From contig NZ_AQQS01000012.1 in NCBI RefSeq assembly GCF_002088275.1, positions 1-64,000 on the forward strand: a stretch of 64,000 bases of DNA, read 5' to 3'. This document shows, piece after piece, positions 40,392 through 51,506 of the stretch; the stretch's first letter is position 1; the number at the start of each line of letters is the position of its first letter. A program made the position numbers and the translations under genes. The DNA is from Aurantimonas sp. 22II-16-19i. GTDB lineage: Bacteria; Pseudomonadota; Alphaproteobacteria; Rhizobiales; Rhizobiaceae. The notes beneath the pieces are model-generated. The model saw only the letters and a program-made list of their open reading frames with translations. It searched no databases and was not told the origin of the DNA.

Positions 40392-42218
40392 TCATGCCGC
40401 AGGCAGCGAGACGACGAAGCGGGCGCCGCCGATGCCGTTCGGCGCCTCGTCGTCCTCGATGTTCTCGGCCCGGATCGAGCCGTCATGGGCCTCGACGATC
40501 TGCCGCGAGATCGACAGGCCGAGACCGGAATTCTGGCCGAAGGCCTCGCCGGCCGGCCGGTCGGTGTAGAAGCGCTCGAAGATCCGGTCGATGATCTCGG
40601 CCTGGATGCCCGGGCCGTTGTCCTCGATGGTGACGATCACCCGCTGGCCTCGCCGCCGGATGAAGACGTCGATGCGCCCGTCTTCCGCCGGCACGAAGGA
40701 GCGAGCGTTCTCGATCAGGTTGGTGAAGACCTGGCTGAGGCGAAGGTCGTGGCCGGAGACGACGTAGCCGAGCCGCTGGGTGGCGGGCAGCTTCTGCGCC
40801 TCGAAGTTGATCGCCAGCCGGCGCCCGGCCTGGGTGTGGCTGCGCGCGCCGTCGACGACCGAGCGCAGCAGGGCGGCGAGATCGACCTTCGCCGCGATGT
40901 GGCGGGCGAGCTCGGCGTCGAGCCGGGAGGCATCGGAAATGTCGGTGATCAGCCGGTCGAGGCGCCGGACGTCATGCTGGATGATCTCCATCAGCCGGCT
41001 CTTCGAGGTCTCGTTCTTGGCCAGCGGCAGCGTCTCGACGGCGCTGCGCAGCGAGGTCAGGGGGTTCTTGAGTTCGTGGCTGACATCGGCCGCGAAGGAT
41101 TCGATCGCGTCGATGCGCGCATAGAGCGACCGGGTCATGTCGCTGATGGCGCGGGCGAGATTGCCGATCTCGTCGGTCCGGTCGCCGAAGTCGGGAATCA
41201 GGGCCCGGTCCTTGGCGCCGCGGCGCACCCGGATGGCGGCGGCCGACAGCCGCCGCAACGGCGTCGCGATGGTCGAGGCAAGCAGCGTCGACAGGACGAT
41301 GACCACCAGCGCCGCGACGCCGAAGACGCGCACGATCGCCATCCGCTCGGCCTGGACGATCTTGTCGATGTCGCCGCCCTGGGTGGACAGCAAAAGGACG
41401 CCGAGCACGGCCCGGAACCGCTGGATCGGCACGGCGACGGAGACGATCAATTCGCCGTTCTCGGTCGCCCGCACGACCGTCGCCGGGCCGCCGGTGAGGG
41501 CGTTCATCACTTCGGGATAGGCCGTGCCGGAGCCGCCCGGCGCCTCCCGATAGATCGGCAGGTCGCTGCCGGTGAGAATGCCGCGCAGCGTATCGAGGAT
41601 CCGGTTCATCAGGTTCGGCGTGTCGGGCGAGACCGGCGGCAGGTCGTAGCGCAGGATCTGGCCACGCGAATAGAGATGGCGCGAATCGAGGATCAGGTTG
41701 GCGTCGCGGTCATAGAGGCGGGCCCGGGTGCGGGTCGGCGAGATCAGCCGTCTGAGCAGCGGCGCGACGCGCTCGGGATTGATCGGAAAGTCGAGGCTGT
41801 CGGTCGCCTCCGCCGTCGGCGCCAGCGTGTCGCCGGCCTGCAGCTCGAGCAGCCGTTCCGGATCCAGCGTGATCGAATTGGTCTCGACCGTTGCCGAGGA
41901 GGCGATCGCCGCCGCGATGATCTCGCCCTGCGTGAGGAGGCTTTCCACCCGCGCGTCGATCAACCCCGCCCGGAACTGGTTGAGATAGAGGATGCCGGAG
42001 ACCAGCACGATCAGGGCAACGAGGTTCAGAAAGACGATGCGCCGCGTCAGCGACGAGAAGATCGAGTGGCCGAGCAGCCAGCGCAGCCGGTAGAGCACGC
42101 GGCGCACGAAGGGCACGCGGCGCAGCCGCCGACGCACCATGGCATCGCGGCGCCGACGGCGGTCTGCCGCGGCATCGTCCTGGTGCTGCCTGTCGTCGCT
42201 GGAGGAAACCGAAACCAT
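40392..42218 (-). CDS. chvG: Sensor histidine kinase ChvG (ExoS)
   Basis: 608 residues. An N-terminal basic region precedes TM1 (about 58-80, FLNLVALIVLVSGILYLN), a periplasmic sensor domain of about 200 residues, TM2 (about 300-320), HAMP, the His-kinase dimerisation domain with FAADVSHELKNPLTSLRSAVE, and an ATPase domain with N-box LRLSQVFTNLIENARSF and G-boxes VTIEDNGPGI and GLGLSISRQIVE. ChvG senses acid and envelope stress and phosphorylates ChvI in rhizobia; the periplasmic inhibitor ExoR is not in this window. Confidence 0.95.
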   Translation of the reverse strand: MVSVSSSDDRQHQDDAAADRRRRRDAMVRRRLRRVPFVRRVLYRLRWLLGHSIFSSLTRRIVFLNLVALIVLVSGILYLNQFRAGLIDARVESLLTQGEIIAAAIASSATVETNSITLDPERLLELQAGDTLAPTAEATDSLDFPINPERVAPLLRRLISPTRTRARLYDRDANLILDSRHLYSRGQILRYDLPPVSPDTPNLMNRILDTLRGILTGSDLPIYREAPGGSGTAYPEVMNALTGGPATVVRATENGELIVSVAVPIQRFRAVLGVLLLSTQGGDIDKIVQAERMAIVRVFGVAALVVIVLSTLLASTIATPLRRLSAAAIRVRRGAKDRALIPDFGDRTDEIGNLARAISDMTRSLYARIDAIESFAADVSHELKNPLTSLRSAVETLPLAKNETSKSRLMEIIQHDVRRLDRLITDISDASRLDAELARHIAAKVDLAALLRSVVDGARSHTQAGRRLAINFEAQKLPATQRLGYVVSGHDLRLSQVFTNLIENARSFVPAEDGRIDVFIRRRGQRVIVTIEDNGPGIQAEIIDRIFERFYTDRPAGEAFGQNSGLGLSISRQIVEAHDGSIRAENIEDDEAPNGIGGARFVVSLPAA

Positions 42219-42364
42219 GGACCTTCTAGTCTGGGCAAACGTCCCGGCGAACGGGACTGCGCTTCACCGGGCAGCTCGCGGCGGCCAACCCTGCGGCGCC
42301 GGCCGCGCCGCGAGGCCGCGCCTGGCGGGAGCGGCGAGGGCGGCGGGAGGGCGGTGGCCGTCCT

Positions 42365-43072
42365 CTACGCCTCGCGGAAGCGATAGCCCACCCCGTAGAG
42401 GGTTTCGATCATGTCGAAATCGTCGTCGATCGCCTTGAACTTCTTGCGCAGTCGCTTGATGTGGCTGTCGATGGTGCGGTCGTCGACATAGACCTGCTCG
42501 TCATAGGCCGCATCCATCAGCGCATCGCGGCTCTTCACCACGCCGGGCCGCATCGCCAGAGCGTGCAGGATGAGGAACTCGGTGACCGTCAGCGTCACCG
42601 GCTTGGTCTTCCAGGTGCAGGTATGGCGTTCCTGGTCCATGACCAGGAGGCCCCGCTCGAGCGAGGATTCCGGCGAGGCGGCGACACCCGGCTTGGCGCC
42701 GGCCTCGCGCGGCGCGCCCCGCCTGAGGATCGCCCGCACCCGCTCCACCAGCAGCCGCTGGGAGAAGGGTTTGCGGATATAGTCGTCGGCGCCCATCTTC
42801 AGGCCGAAGAGCTCGTCGATCTCCTCGTCCTTGGAGGTCAGGAAGATCACCGGCAGGTCGGATTTCTGGCGCAGCCGTCGCAACAGCTCCATGCCGTCCA
42901 TGCGCGGCATCTTGATGTCGAAGATTGCCAGATGCGGGGGGCTCGACTGGAGCCCTTCGAGGGCCGAGGCTCCATCGGTATAGGTTTCGACCCGGTAACC
43001 CTCGTTCTCCAGTGCAATCGAGACGGACGTCAGAATGTTTCGGTCGTCATCCACGAGGGCGATTGTCGGCAT
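42365..43072 (-). CDS. chvI: Response regulator ChvI (OmpR family)
   Basis: 235 residues. The receiver domain has the acidic pair in ALVDDDRN, the phosphoacceptor Asp in LAIFDIKMP, and YIRKPFSQ with the conserved Lys. A winged-helix DNA-binding domain follows ([33 protein letters not shown]). ChvI controls acid adaptation, exopolysaccharide and motility genes in rhizobia. The start at 43072 follows GGAGAG. A 146-bp gap separates it from chvG downstream; pckA is divergent upstream, the usual arrangement. Confidence 0.96.
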   Translation of the reverse strand: MPTIALVDDDRNILTSVSIALENEGYRVETYTDGASALEGLQSSPPHLAIFDIKMPRMDGMELLRRLRQKSDLPVIFLTSKDEEIDELFGLKMGADDYIRKPFSQRLLVERVRAILRRGAPREAGAKPGVAASPESSLERGLLVMDQERHTCTWKTKPVTLTVTEFLILHALAMRPGVVKSRDALMDAAYDEQVYVDDRTIDSHIKRLRKKFKAIDDDFDMIETLYGVGYRFREA

Positions 43073-43729
43073 GTCATGTCTCTCCAGTCTTCGATCCGGC
43101 CGCGGGCCGCTGCGCGTGTCGAGCGGTGTCGGCCGCCGGATCAGGCGTGACGCGGATGCGGCGGGTTCGGGAGGCGGGTGCCTCTTGGTCCGATCTCGCC
43201 GAGCCGTGCCATCGCATGGAAGGGCCCCTTCGCTGTCATCAATCCGCGTAAAATGTGGCGGAATGCAAATCTTGCAACGTCGCAGGCCCCGTCCTGGCGC
43301 CTCAGACGATGAAAGCCGAGAGCCGTCGTCCCGGCTCGTGTCTCGTATCCGCGGCGCCGCCACCCGCCCCGAGCCACCGGGAGCGGCGGCCCGCAGGGAG
43401 GATCTGCGGGCGAGTATAGCAGAAGATCGCCGGAATACAGCCCGTTCCCCGCATCGCCGCCGGCACCCCGGCCCCGGCGCCCGCCGGGCCGCCACAATGT
43501 CGAGACGGCCCGGCTTCCCGCTGGTGATGCCGCCGCCCGGTGTCCGGCGCATGCAAGCAGCGGGCGGAATCCAAGCATCGAAACGATTAGATCATGCCGA
43601 AGCTCGCCTAAATCGATTAAATTACTGATATATATAAGTTTTCTAGAGATGATTGCTTGCTTGCGACTGCGCTGTCCTCTATCTGTCACAAAGTTCGTCG
43701 GCGGTTCGGCCGGGTATTGGAGGAAGCAA
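43073..43729. other. 657-bp divergent control region, chvI and pckA
   Basis: This region separates chvI from pckA. From about 43580 to 43650 it is clearly AT-rich, including a TATATATA run and two CGATTA repeats, unlike the rest of the window; promoters for one or both genes probably lie there. Frames elsewhere in it are artefacts of high GC. Confidence 0.5.
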
Positions 43730-45343
<1,614 letters not shown>

Positions 45344-45721
45344 CAACCGCTTCCTGGGAGGGAGCACGGCACCGGCCGGCACTGCGTCAAGCAGCCGCCG
45401 CCGGTGCCGAAGTGCGTTCGGACCCCGGCGATCTCGGCCCGCGTTCGATCCCTTCGAACTCCTGCTGCCGAATCATCTCCCGAGCAGCTCCGGCTTGGCC
45501 TCGGATCGTTGTTGGTCCAGATCGGGCGGATCGCCGGATCGCTCGCCCCGATAGCCCTGATCACGTCCTGAAGGCACGAAGCCGCGCGATCCCTGCGTCG
45601 CGGCGGCTGGGCCGGCGCGCGCTTGTCCTATAGAATGGCGGTGCCCGAACGGTGTTTCGCCGGGCGCGGGCGGCTCGGACCGGCGAGAGCCGGCATCAAA
45701 GCGGTTGGACGGAAGGACGAG
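45344..45721. other. 378-bp region between pckA and arfB
   Basis: Nothing is recognised. No clear terminator for pckA is visible. An arfB promoter should lie near the end. The frame running upstream of arfB lacks family character. Confidence 0.4.
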
Positions 45722-46156
45722 ATGGCCGAGACGCGGGACTTGCGGGTGACGAGATCGGTCGTCCTGCCCGAGGCGGAACTCGAGGAGCAGTTCATCCGCG
45801 CCTCGGGGCCGGGCGGCCAGAACGTCAACAAGGTCTCCTCAGCCGTTCAGCTGCGCTTCCTCGCCGGCCAGTCCGAGGTGCTGTCCCCGGAGGTGAAGCT
45901 CCGGCTCGCCCGGCTGGCCGGGCAGCGGGGAACCAAGGACGGCGACGTCCTGATCGAGGCCTCGCGCTTCCGCAGCCAGGACCGCAACCGGGAAGATGCG
46001 CGCGAACGGCTGGCGGAGCTGGTCCGCGAGGCACTGAAGCCGCCGCCGCCGCCGCGCAAGAAGACGCGGCCGTCCAAGGGGGCGGTGGAGCGCCGGATCA
46101 AGGAGAAGAAGGGCCGCTCGAAGATCAAGGCGATGCGCCGCTCCACCGGCGACTGA
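45722..46156 (+). CDS. arfB: Alternative ribosome-rescue factor ArfB (ICT1/YaeJ-type)
   Basis: 144 residues. The catalytic GGQ motif is in RASGPGGQNVNKVSSAVQLRF, and the C-terminal tail is basic (PRKKTRPSKGAVERRIKEKK, then SKIKAMRRS), which in ArfB reads the empty mRNA channel. It releases peptides from ribosomes stalled at mRNA ends. The start at 45722 follows GGAAGGACGAG; the 33 upstream codons in frame are not conserved in character. Confidence 0.93.
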   Translation: MAETRDLRVTRSVVLPEAELEEQFIRASGPGGQNVNKVSSAVQLRFLAGQSEVLSPEVKLRLARLAGQRGTKDGDVLIEASRFRSQDRNREDARERLAELVREALKPPPPPRKKTRPSKGAVERRIKEKKGRSKIKAMRRSTGD

Positions 46157-46632
46157 TCCGCCAGCCGCGAGGTCAGATCGGGCCCCTCGCGACGAAGGGA
46201 GCGGGCGGCGAAGGGAAAGCAGTGCGGGTCGGTGTCATCGGGAAGACCATCGGACGTTGCCGAGCCACCGCGCCGATCGACCGAAATGAACGATACGATC
46301 AGCCATCCGATCCGGATGCATGCAGCTGGTGGCGACAAGATGACGCATGAATAGATCAGGCAATAAAGGTGCTGATCATCGAATTTCCAGTGAATCTTCG
46401 AAATTTCCCGCGAGGTCCAAATTCATCCAGTGAATTGACGGCTTTGGCGTGACACAAGAAATTCAAGAGGATTTCGATTTCCCGAACTGGGCGTGAAGAT
46501 ATTTTATCGCCGTCGAGATATAAAGAATGCGTGAAAGTAACGTCACGCAACCGAACAGGCTTCCGGCTCGTATCTCCCACATCCTCCGCACCGGAGGTTC
46601 GAAACCATGTTTCAAACCGGGAGATTGTTCAC
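46157..46632. other. 476-bp region with AT-rich island upstream of the fasciclin gene
   Basis: The first part is GC-rich and holds a possible terminator for arfB. From about 46330 to 46540 GC falls well below that of the surrounding DNA, and CCAGTGAAT appears twice (46387 and 46427), 40 bp apart. A 74-codon minus-strand frame (46356-46580) crosses it but its start is poorly placed relative to the GGAGG. More likely this is a promoter/control region or remnant foreign DNA. Confidence 0.5.
46166..46191 (+). terminator. Possible terminator of arfB
   Basis: CGCGAGG (46166) pairs with CCTCGCG (46185-46191) around a 12-nt loop, 10 bp after the arfB stop. No U-tract. Confidence 0.3.
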
Positions 46633-47223
46633 ATGCTGAAAATGATGATCCGCGCCGCGGCGCTCACCTCGATCCTCGCCGCCGGCTCGCTTGCCGCCGT
46701 GCCGTCCGCCTTGGCGCAGGCTGCCATGTCGAGCGGTGACATGCCGATGGTCGGCGGGGCCGCGATGGATCCGCAGAAGACGATCGTCGAGAACGCCTCG
46801 CAGGCCAGCAACCTCACCACCCTGGTCGCCGCCGTGAAGGCCGCCGGCCTGGCCGAGACGCTGGGCGGCGAGGGCCCCTTCACCGTTTTCGCCCCGACCA
46901 ACGAAGCCTTCGCGAAGCTGCCCGCCGGCACGGTGGACGATCTCCTGAAGCCGGAGAACAAGGACCAGCTCGCCAAGATCCTGACCTATCATGTGGTCCC
47001 GGCCAAGGCGACGTCGGAAGCCGCCATGAAGATGATCGAGGATGACGGCGGCAAGCATCCGGCCAAGACCGTCGAGGGCGGCGAGATCACCCTCGGCATG
47101 GAGGGCGAGAGCATCGTCGTCATGGACGCCTCCGGCAACACGGCCACCGTCACCCAGGCCGATGTCATGCAGTCGAACGGCGTCGTCCACGTCATCGACA
47201 CGGTGCTGATGCCGAAGAAGTAA
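46633..47223 (+). CDS. Secreted fasciclin (FAS1)-domain protein
   Basis: 196 residues. A Sec signal peptide (MLKMMIRAAALTSILAAGSLAAVPSALAQA-type) is followed by a single FAS1 domain: NLTTLVAAVKAAGLAETL, the H1 motif GPFTVFAPTNEAFAKLP, then LAKILTYHVVPAKAT, and the H2-like C terminus NGVVHVIDTVLMPK. FAS1 proteins mediate adhesion or have stress-related roles; in alphaproteobacteria they are often abundant in the periplasm. The start at 46633 follows GGGAG. The 34 in-frame codons further upstream were rejected because they precede the signal peptide. Confidence 0.92.
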   Translation: MLKMMIRAAALTSILAAGSLAAVPSALAQAAMSSGDMPMVGGAAMDPQKTIVENASQASNLTTLVAAVKAAGLAETLGGEGPFTVFAPTNEAFAKLPAGTVDDLLKPENKDQLAKILTYHVVPAKATSEAAMKMIEDDGGKHPAKTVEGGEITLGMEGESIVVMDASGNTATVTQADVMQSNGVVHVIDTVLMPKK

Positions 47224-47633
47224 AAGGCGGCGCTCCGGCCGCCATGCGCTCGCAGGGCGGTCGGACGCGCGACATCGTGAATTTGCCGGGGGCGGGGAGG
47301 GGTGTAACAACCACCACTCCGCCCCCGAACAGTCTTGTGACCGGGGAGGGTCGTGACGGATATGCGAGGCTTCCCCGTGCTGACGGCGCCAGCGCTAGAC
47401 ACCATCTGGTGGGCGTGGTCGCCGTTCGGAGTGGGGCGCCGGAGGGCCGGTGCAGTCACGCCCATAGCGGCACGAATCGGCTGGTGCTCCGGAAATCGGC
47501 GCGACGGCAGCCCGGGCGAGATGGTGGTTCGGCTGGATCACGGCGCCGCAAGACGATTGGGTCCCACGGGGCAAGGTTCGACGGGATAAGGCCCCGGGAC
47601 AAGGCTCCCGTTACAAGGATGGAGTGACTGGCA
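47224..47633. other. 410-bp region between fasciclin and msrB genes
   Basis: It contains a GC-rich hairpin early on and presumably the msrB promoter later. A GTG at 47353 behind GGGAGGG opens a 78-codon frame with no family resemblance. I regard it as unproven. Confidence 0.4.
47288..47326 (+). terminator. Probable terminator of the fasciclin gene
   Basis: GGGGGCGG (47288) pairs with CCGCCCCC (47319-47326), with further imperfect pairing inside. About 65 bp after the stop. Confidence 0.45.
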
Positions 47634-48140
47634 ATGATCAGACGCAATTTTCTGAAGGCGGGACTGGCTGCCGGTGTCGCCGCGATCGGTGGCATGGCCT
47701 TCCTGCGACAGGGCGCGGATGCGGCCGAAGGAGCGTTTCCCGTCAGCCGGAGCGAGGCCGAGTGGAAGAAGCTGCTGACGCCGGACCAGTTCGCCGTGCT
47801 GCGCCAGGAGGCGACGGAGCGGCCCTTCTCCAGTGCGCTCAACGACAACAAGAAGTCCGGCCTCTACGTCTGCGCCGGCTGCGACACGCCGGTCTATTCG
47901 TCGAAGGCGAAGTTCGATTCCGGCACCGGCTGGCCGAGCTTCTGGGAGCCCGTCTCGGCGACGGCGGTGGGCACGACGACGGACTACAAGCTGATCTATC
48001 CCCGCACCGAAGTCCATTGCGCGACTTGTGGCGGCCATCTCGGCCACGTCTTCAACGACGGGCCGAAGCCGACCGGCAAGCGCCATTGCATCAACGGCGT
48101 CGCGATGAACTTCAAGCCGGGTTCGACCGAGGCCTCGTGA
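47634..48140 (+). CDS. msrB: Peptide-methionine (R)-S-oxide reductase MsrB, Tat-exported
   Basis: 168 residues. A Tat signal is at the N terminus (MIRRNFLKAGLAAGVAAIGG). The MsrB domain has two zinc CxxC pairs (CAGC and CATC), FDSGTGWPSFWEPVS, GHLGHVFNDGPKPTGKRHCINGVAMNF with the catalytic Cys in RHCING. It repairs oxidised methionine in exported proteins. The signal implies a periplasmic location, unlike the usual cytoplasmic MsrB. A resolving Cys elsewhere is not obvious, so its reductant is unknown. Confidence 0.94.
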   Translation: MIRRNFLKAGLAAGVAAIGGMAFLRQGADAAEGAFPVSRSEAEWKKLLTPDQFAVLRQEATERPFSSALNDNKKSGLYVCAGCDTPVYSSKAKFDSGTGWPSFWEPVSATAVGTTTDYKLIYPRTEVHCATCGGHLGHVFNDGPKPTGKRHCINGVAMNFKPGSTEAS

Positions 48141-48183
48141 TCGCGGCGAGAGGCGCCAGCATCGCGCCTCGACCGTTCTGCTG

Positions 48184-48212
48184 GCCCGCCCGACCGGTGC
48201 GATCGGGCGGGC
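48184..48212 (+). terminator. Probable terminator of msrB
   Basis: A perfect 10-bp stem, GCCCGCCCGA with TCGGGCGGGC, and a 9-nt loop, 43 bp past the stop. Confidence 0.5.
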
Positions 48213-48388
48213 GCCCGCGTGCGTTCTGCCGGGCCGGGCGGCGTCGCGGCTGCCGGGATCGCCTTGCGGCCGGCAGGCAGCCTCCCGCCGGGTCTTCAAC
48301 TGTCCCGTCGGCTCCCCTGCCGGCTCTTCAACTCTTGAGAACGATTTCAGCGCAGGATGTCTTCAAGCGCCTCCACTGACGTGGGAGC

Positions 48389-48417
48389 ATTGAAGCGGCG
48401 CCCGCCCGACGCCATAT
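48389..48417 (+). promoter_or_regulatory. Candidate RpoH (sigma-32) promoter of hsp20
   Basis: ATTGAA (48389-48394), a 17-bp spacer, and CCATAT (48412-48417). Alphaproteobacterial heat-shock promoters read about CTTGAA and CCATAT, so five of six and six of six positions agree. Transcription would begin near 48424, leaving a 60-65-nt leader. Confidence 0.5.
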
Positions 48418-48423
48418 CAGTGG

Positions 48424-48487
48424 TCGGACGGGGACGCCGGTTTCGGGCCCCGATCAGAGAAGTCGCTTGATCAAGGGCTTTCCACCG
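48424..48487 (+). promoter_or_regulatory. ROSE-like RNA thermometer candidate in hsp20 leader
   Basis: The last hairpin contains TCGCTT (48463-48468) facing AAGGG (48473-48477), the likely ribosome binding site. ROSE elements carry U(U/C)GCU opposite the Shine-Dalgarno sequence with a mismatched G, which this matches. A small upstream hairpin (CGGGG with CCCCG) is also possible. The leader is short for a classic ROSE element, so this is inference. Confidence 0.35.
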
Positions 48488-48931
48488 ATGAGTCGCATGA
48501 CGCCTTTTTCCAGCCCGTTGCTGCTTGGCTTCGACAGCGTCGAGAAGACGCTGGAGCGCATCGCCAAGGGCGGTGACGGTTACCCTCCCTACAATATCGA
48601 GCGTGTCCGCGCCCGCGACGGTGGGACGGATGGCTGTGACGCCGGCGGTCTCATCCGCATAACGCTCGCCGTCGCCGGCTTCCTGCCGGAGGACCTCGAG
48701 GTGACCGTCGAGGAGAACCAGCTTCTCATCAAGGGCCGCCAGAGCGACGAGGGCGAGCGCGAATACCTGCATCGCGGAATCGCCGCGCGGCAGTTCCAGA
48801 AATGCTTTCTGCTTGCCGATGGCATGCGGGTGATCGGCGCCGAGCTGAAGAACGGCCTCTTGCTGATCGATCTGGCCAAGCCCGAACCCGAACGCATCGT
48901 CAGGAGAATCGAGATCGCGGTCAACGATTGA
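48488..48931 (+). CDS. Hsp20 family small heat-shock protein
   Basis: 147 residues. It starts MSRMTPFSSPLLLGFDSVEKTLER, typical of rhizobial small heat-shock proteins, and contains an alpha-crystallin domain with YNIERVRA, ITLAVAGFLPEDLEVTVEENQLLIKGR-type sequence and GMRVIGAELKNGLLLIDL (the A-x-x-x-N-G-L/V-L motif). It holds unfolded proteins for refolding. The start at 48488 gives the family N terminus, while a TTG 21 bp upstream lies in the predicted leader hairpin. DUF1150 follows, a conserved pair. Confidence 0.93.
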   Translation: MSRMTPFSSPLLLGFDSVEKTLERIAKGGDGYPPYNIERVRARDGGTDGCDAGGLIRITLAVAGFLPEDLEVTVEENQLLIKGRQSDEGEREYLHRGIAARQFQKCFLLADGMRVIGAELKNGLLLIDLAKPEPERIVRRIEIAVND

Positions 48932-48967
48932 CCGGGTTTCGCGTTTGCCTTCACAAAGGAGACGATC

Positions 48968-49222
48968 ATGAACGATCCTGTGACCACCCATACCGCCCCG
49001 TTCGACCTCGCGTCGCTGGGCGAAGGCCAGATCGCCTACATGCGCCAGATGAGCTCCGACGAGATGCGGGCCCGCTTTCCGGCCGCCAAGTCGATCCAGC
49101 CGGGCCTGAAGCTGTGGGCCCTGTTCGGCGCCGACGGCACGCCGCTGGCGGTGTCCGACGACCGCTCGAGCATTCTCGCCAGCGCCACGCAGAACGAGCT
49201 CCTGACCGTCAGCCTGCACTGA
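48968..49222 (+). CDS. DUF1150 family protein
   Basis: 84 residues. It has the family features LGEGQIAYMRQMSSDEM, LKLWALFGADGTPLAVSDDRSS and the C-terminal NELLTVSLH. The function is unknown; relatives are encoded next to small heat-shock genes, as here, suggesting a shared stress response. The ribosome binding site is strong (AAAGGAGACGATC before the ATG), and the gap to hsp20 is 36 bp. Confidence 0.9.
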   Translation: MNDPVTTHTAPFDLASLGEGQIAYMRQMSSDEMRARFPAAKSIQPGLKLWALFGADGTPLAVSDDRSSILASATQNELLTVSLH

Positions 49223-49551
49223 CGGGCCCGAGTGTCGGCCCGCGCTGACGGGCCGTTCAAGGCGTCACGCCTCAAGCTGCGGGATGCGATCTTCACGACC
49301 GCATCCCCGCTGCGATCGATTTGTTTCGCGCGGCTTTGCGCTATCCCGACATCGCCATCACGACATCGCCCGCGACGGGAAGCCCACAGGGCTCTCCGCG
49401 CGGCGATGCCGTGTCTGGAGGCAGGGCCGAAACCGCGACGGTGCCGGGATCTGCACGCTGCGGCGAAATCGGGAAAACGCCGCCGACCTGACTGCCCGGC
49501 CCATTCGCCAGCGATCGGAGACGCCCGCCGGGCGACTCCGCCGCCCGCGTG
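49223..49551. other. 329-bp region between DUF1150 and the convergent ABC gene
   Basis: Apart from one imperfect hairpin (listed separately) no feature is recognised. Open frames here are taken as noise. Confidence 0.4.
49279..49310 (+). terminator. Possible terminator after DUF1150
   Basis: GCGGGATGCG and CGCATCCCCGC pair with one bulged base around an 11-nt loop. Confidence 0.3.
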
Positions 49552-50333
<782 letters not shown>

Positions 50334-50337
<4 letters not shown>

Positions 50338-51419
50338 GCCGATATCCTCCGGATCCATTGGTCGAGGGCGACCGCCAGGATGATCAGGCAGCCCGAGGCG
50401 AACAGCACCCATTGCGGGTCGGCGCCGGCCAGCTTCAGTCCGGTCGCGAAGGTGCCGACGGTGAGGGCGCCGAAGAGCGAGCCGAGGATCGTTCCCCGGC
50501 CGCCGAACAGCGAGGTGCCGCCGATCACCACCGCGGCGATGGAATCGAGATTGGCCTCGGCGAAGGAGGACGGCGAGATCGATCCGACCCGGCCGATCGC
50601 GGCCCAGGCGGCGACGGCGGCGATCAGGCCGGCGACGACATAGACCGAGAACACCACCTTGTCGGATCGCACGCCCGCCAGATCGGCCGCCTGCTTGTCG
50701 TCGCCCACCGCGTAGACGTGGCGGCCCCACGCCGTCTGCCGCATGATGTAGGAGAACAGGGCGAAGATCGCGATCATCAGGACGACGGCGTAGATGATCG
50801 GCGCGCCGAGGATCGTCGGCTGCCAGCCGAAGATCGAGACCCGCTCGCCGAACAGCTTGAGCAGCGGGGCGGCGGCATCGATGTCCTGGCTGCGGATCGA
50901 TTGCGACCCGGTATAGAGATAGACGGTGGCGAGCACGATCTGCCACATGCCGAGGGTGACGATGAAGGGTGGCAGCTTCACCCGCGTCACCAAAAGGCCG
51001 GAAATGCCGCCGAGGCCCATGCCGACGAAGAAGCCGCCGATGAGCGCCACCGGGGCCGGCAGCCCGTAGGTGACGGCGAGATGTCCCATGGCGACGTAGC
51101 TCAGCACCATCACCGCGCCGATCGACAGGTCGATGCCGGCCGTCAGGATCACCAGCGTCTGGGCGCAGGCGAGAATCCCGACGATCGAGACCTGCTCGAG
51201 CGTGATCTTGATGGCAAGGCCGTTGATCAGCCGCCCGTCGGTGGCGATGGCGAAGACCACGACCGATGCCAGGAGGATGAGCACCGGCACGAGGGTCGGG
51301 TTGTTGTGGAGCAGGTGCTGGATCTGGCCGAGCAGGGACCGCTTCGATCGCTCGAAGACCGGCGTGCTCGTGTCCGCCCCACGGGCGACATGCTCGTGAT
51401 CGGTTTGTTCGCTGACCAT
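50334..51419 (-). CDS. Sugar ABC transporter permease (FrcC-like)
   Basis: 361 residues with a cytoplasmic N terminus and about eight to ten membrane segments. The permease signature of the ribose/fructose group is present: ILTAGIDLSIGAVM, PPFIVTLGMWQI, GRHVYAVGDDKQAADLAGV and IGGTSLFGGRGTILGSLFGAL-type sequence. A homodimer would form the channel, as only one permease gene exists here. It lies between the binding protein (upstream) and the ATPase (overlapping). Confidence 0.92.
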
Positions 51420-51506
51420 CCTCGCCTCTTTCGCTGGTCGGGCAGGCGCGCGGGAACGTCGCCGCGCACCTGCCGTCTCGACTTAAGGTTCAGTCTTGCG
51501 GGGCGA

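Larger units (their letters stand above)
48141..48487. other. 347-bp region: msrB terminator, heat-shock promoter, hsp20 leader
   Basis: Features inside it are listed separately. The remainder shows nothing recognisable. Confidence 0.5.

Noticed and set aside
43141-43689. Minus-strand frame between chvI and pckA
   Set aside because: It spans the AT-rich promoter patch and has no family features.
46356-46580. 74-codon minus-strand frame in the AT-rich island
   Set aside because: GTG start only 2 bp after the GGAGG, no homology recognised, and the region looks regulatory.
47353-47589. 78-codon plus-strand frame with a GGGAGGG site ahead of its GTG start
   Set aside because: The ribosome-binding-like site is suggestive but the product resembles nothing, and long open frames are common here. 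It remains unproven.
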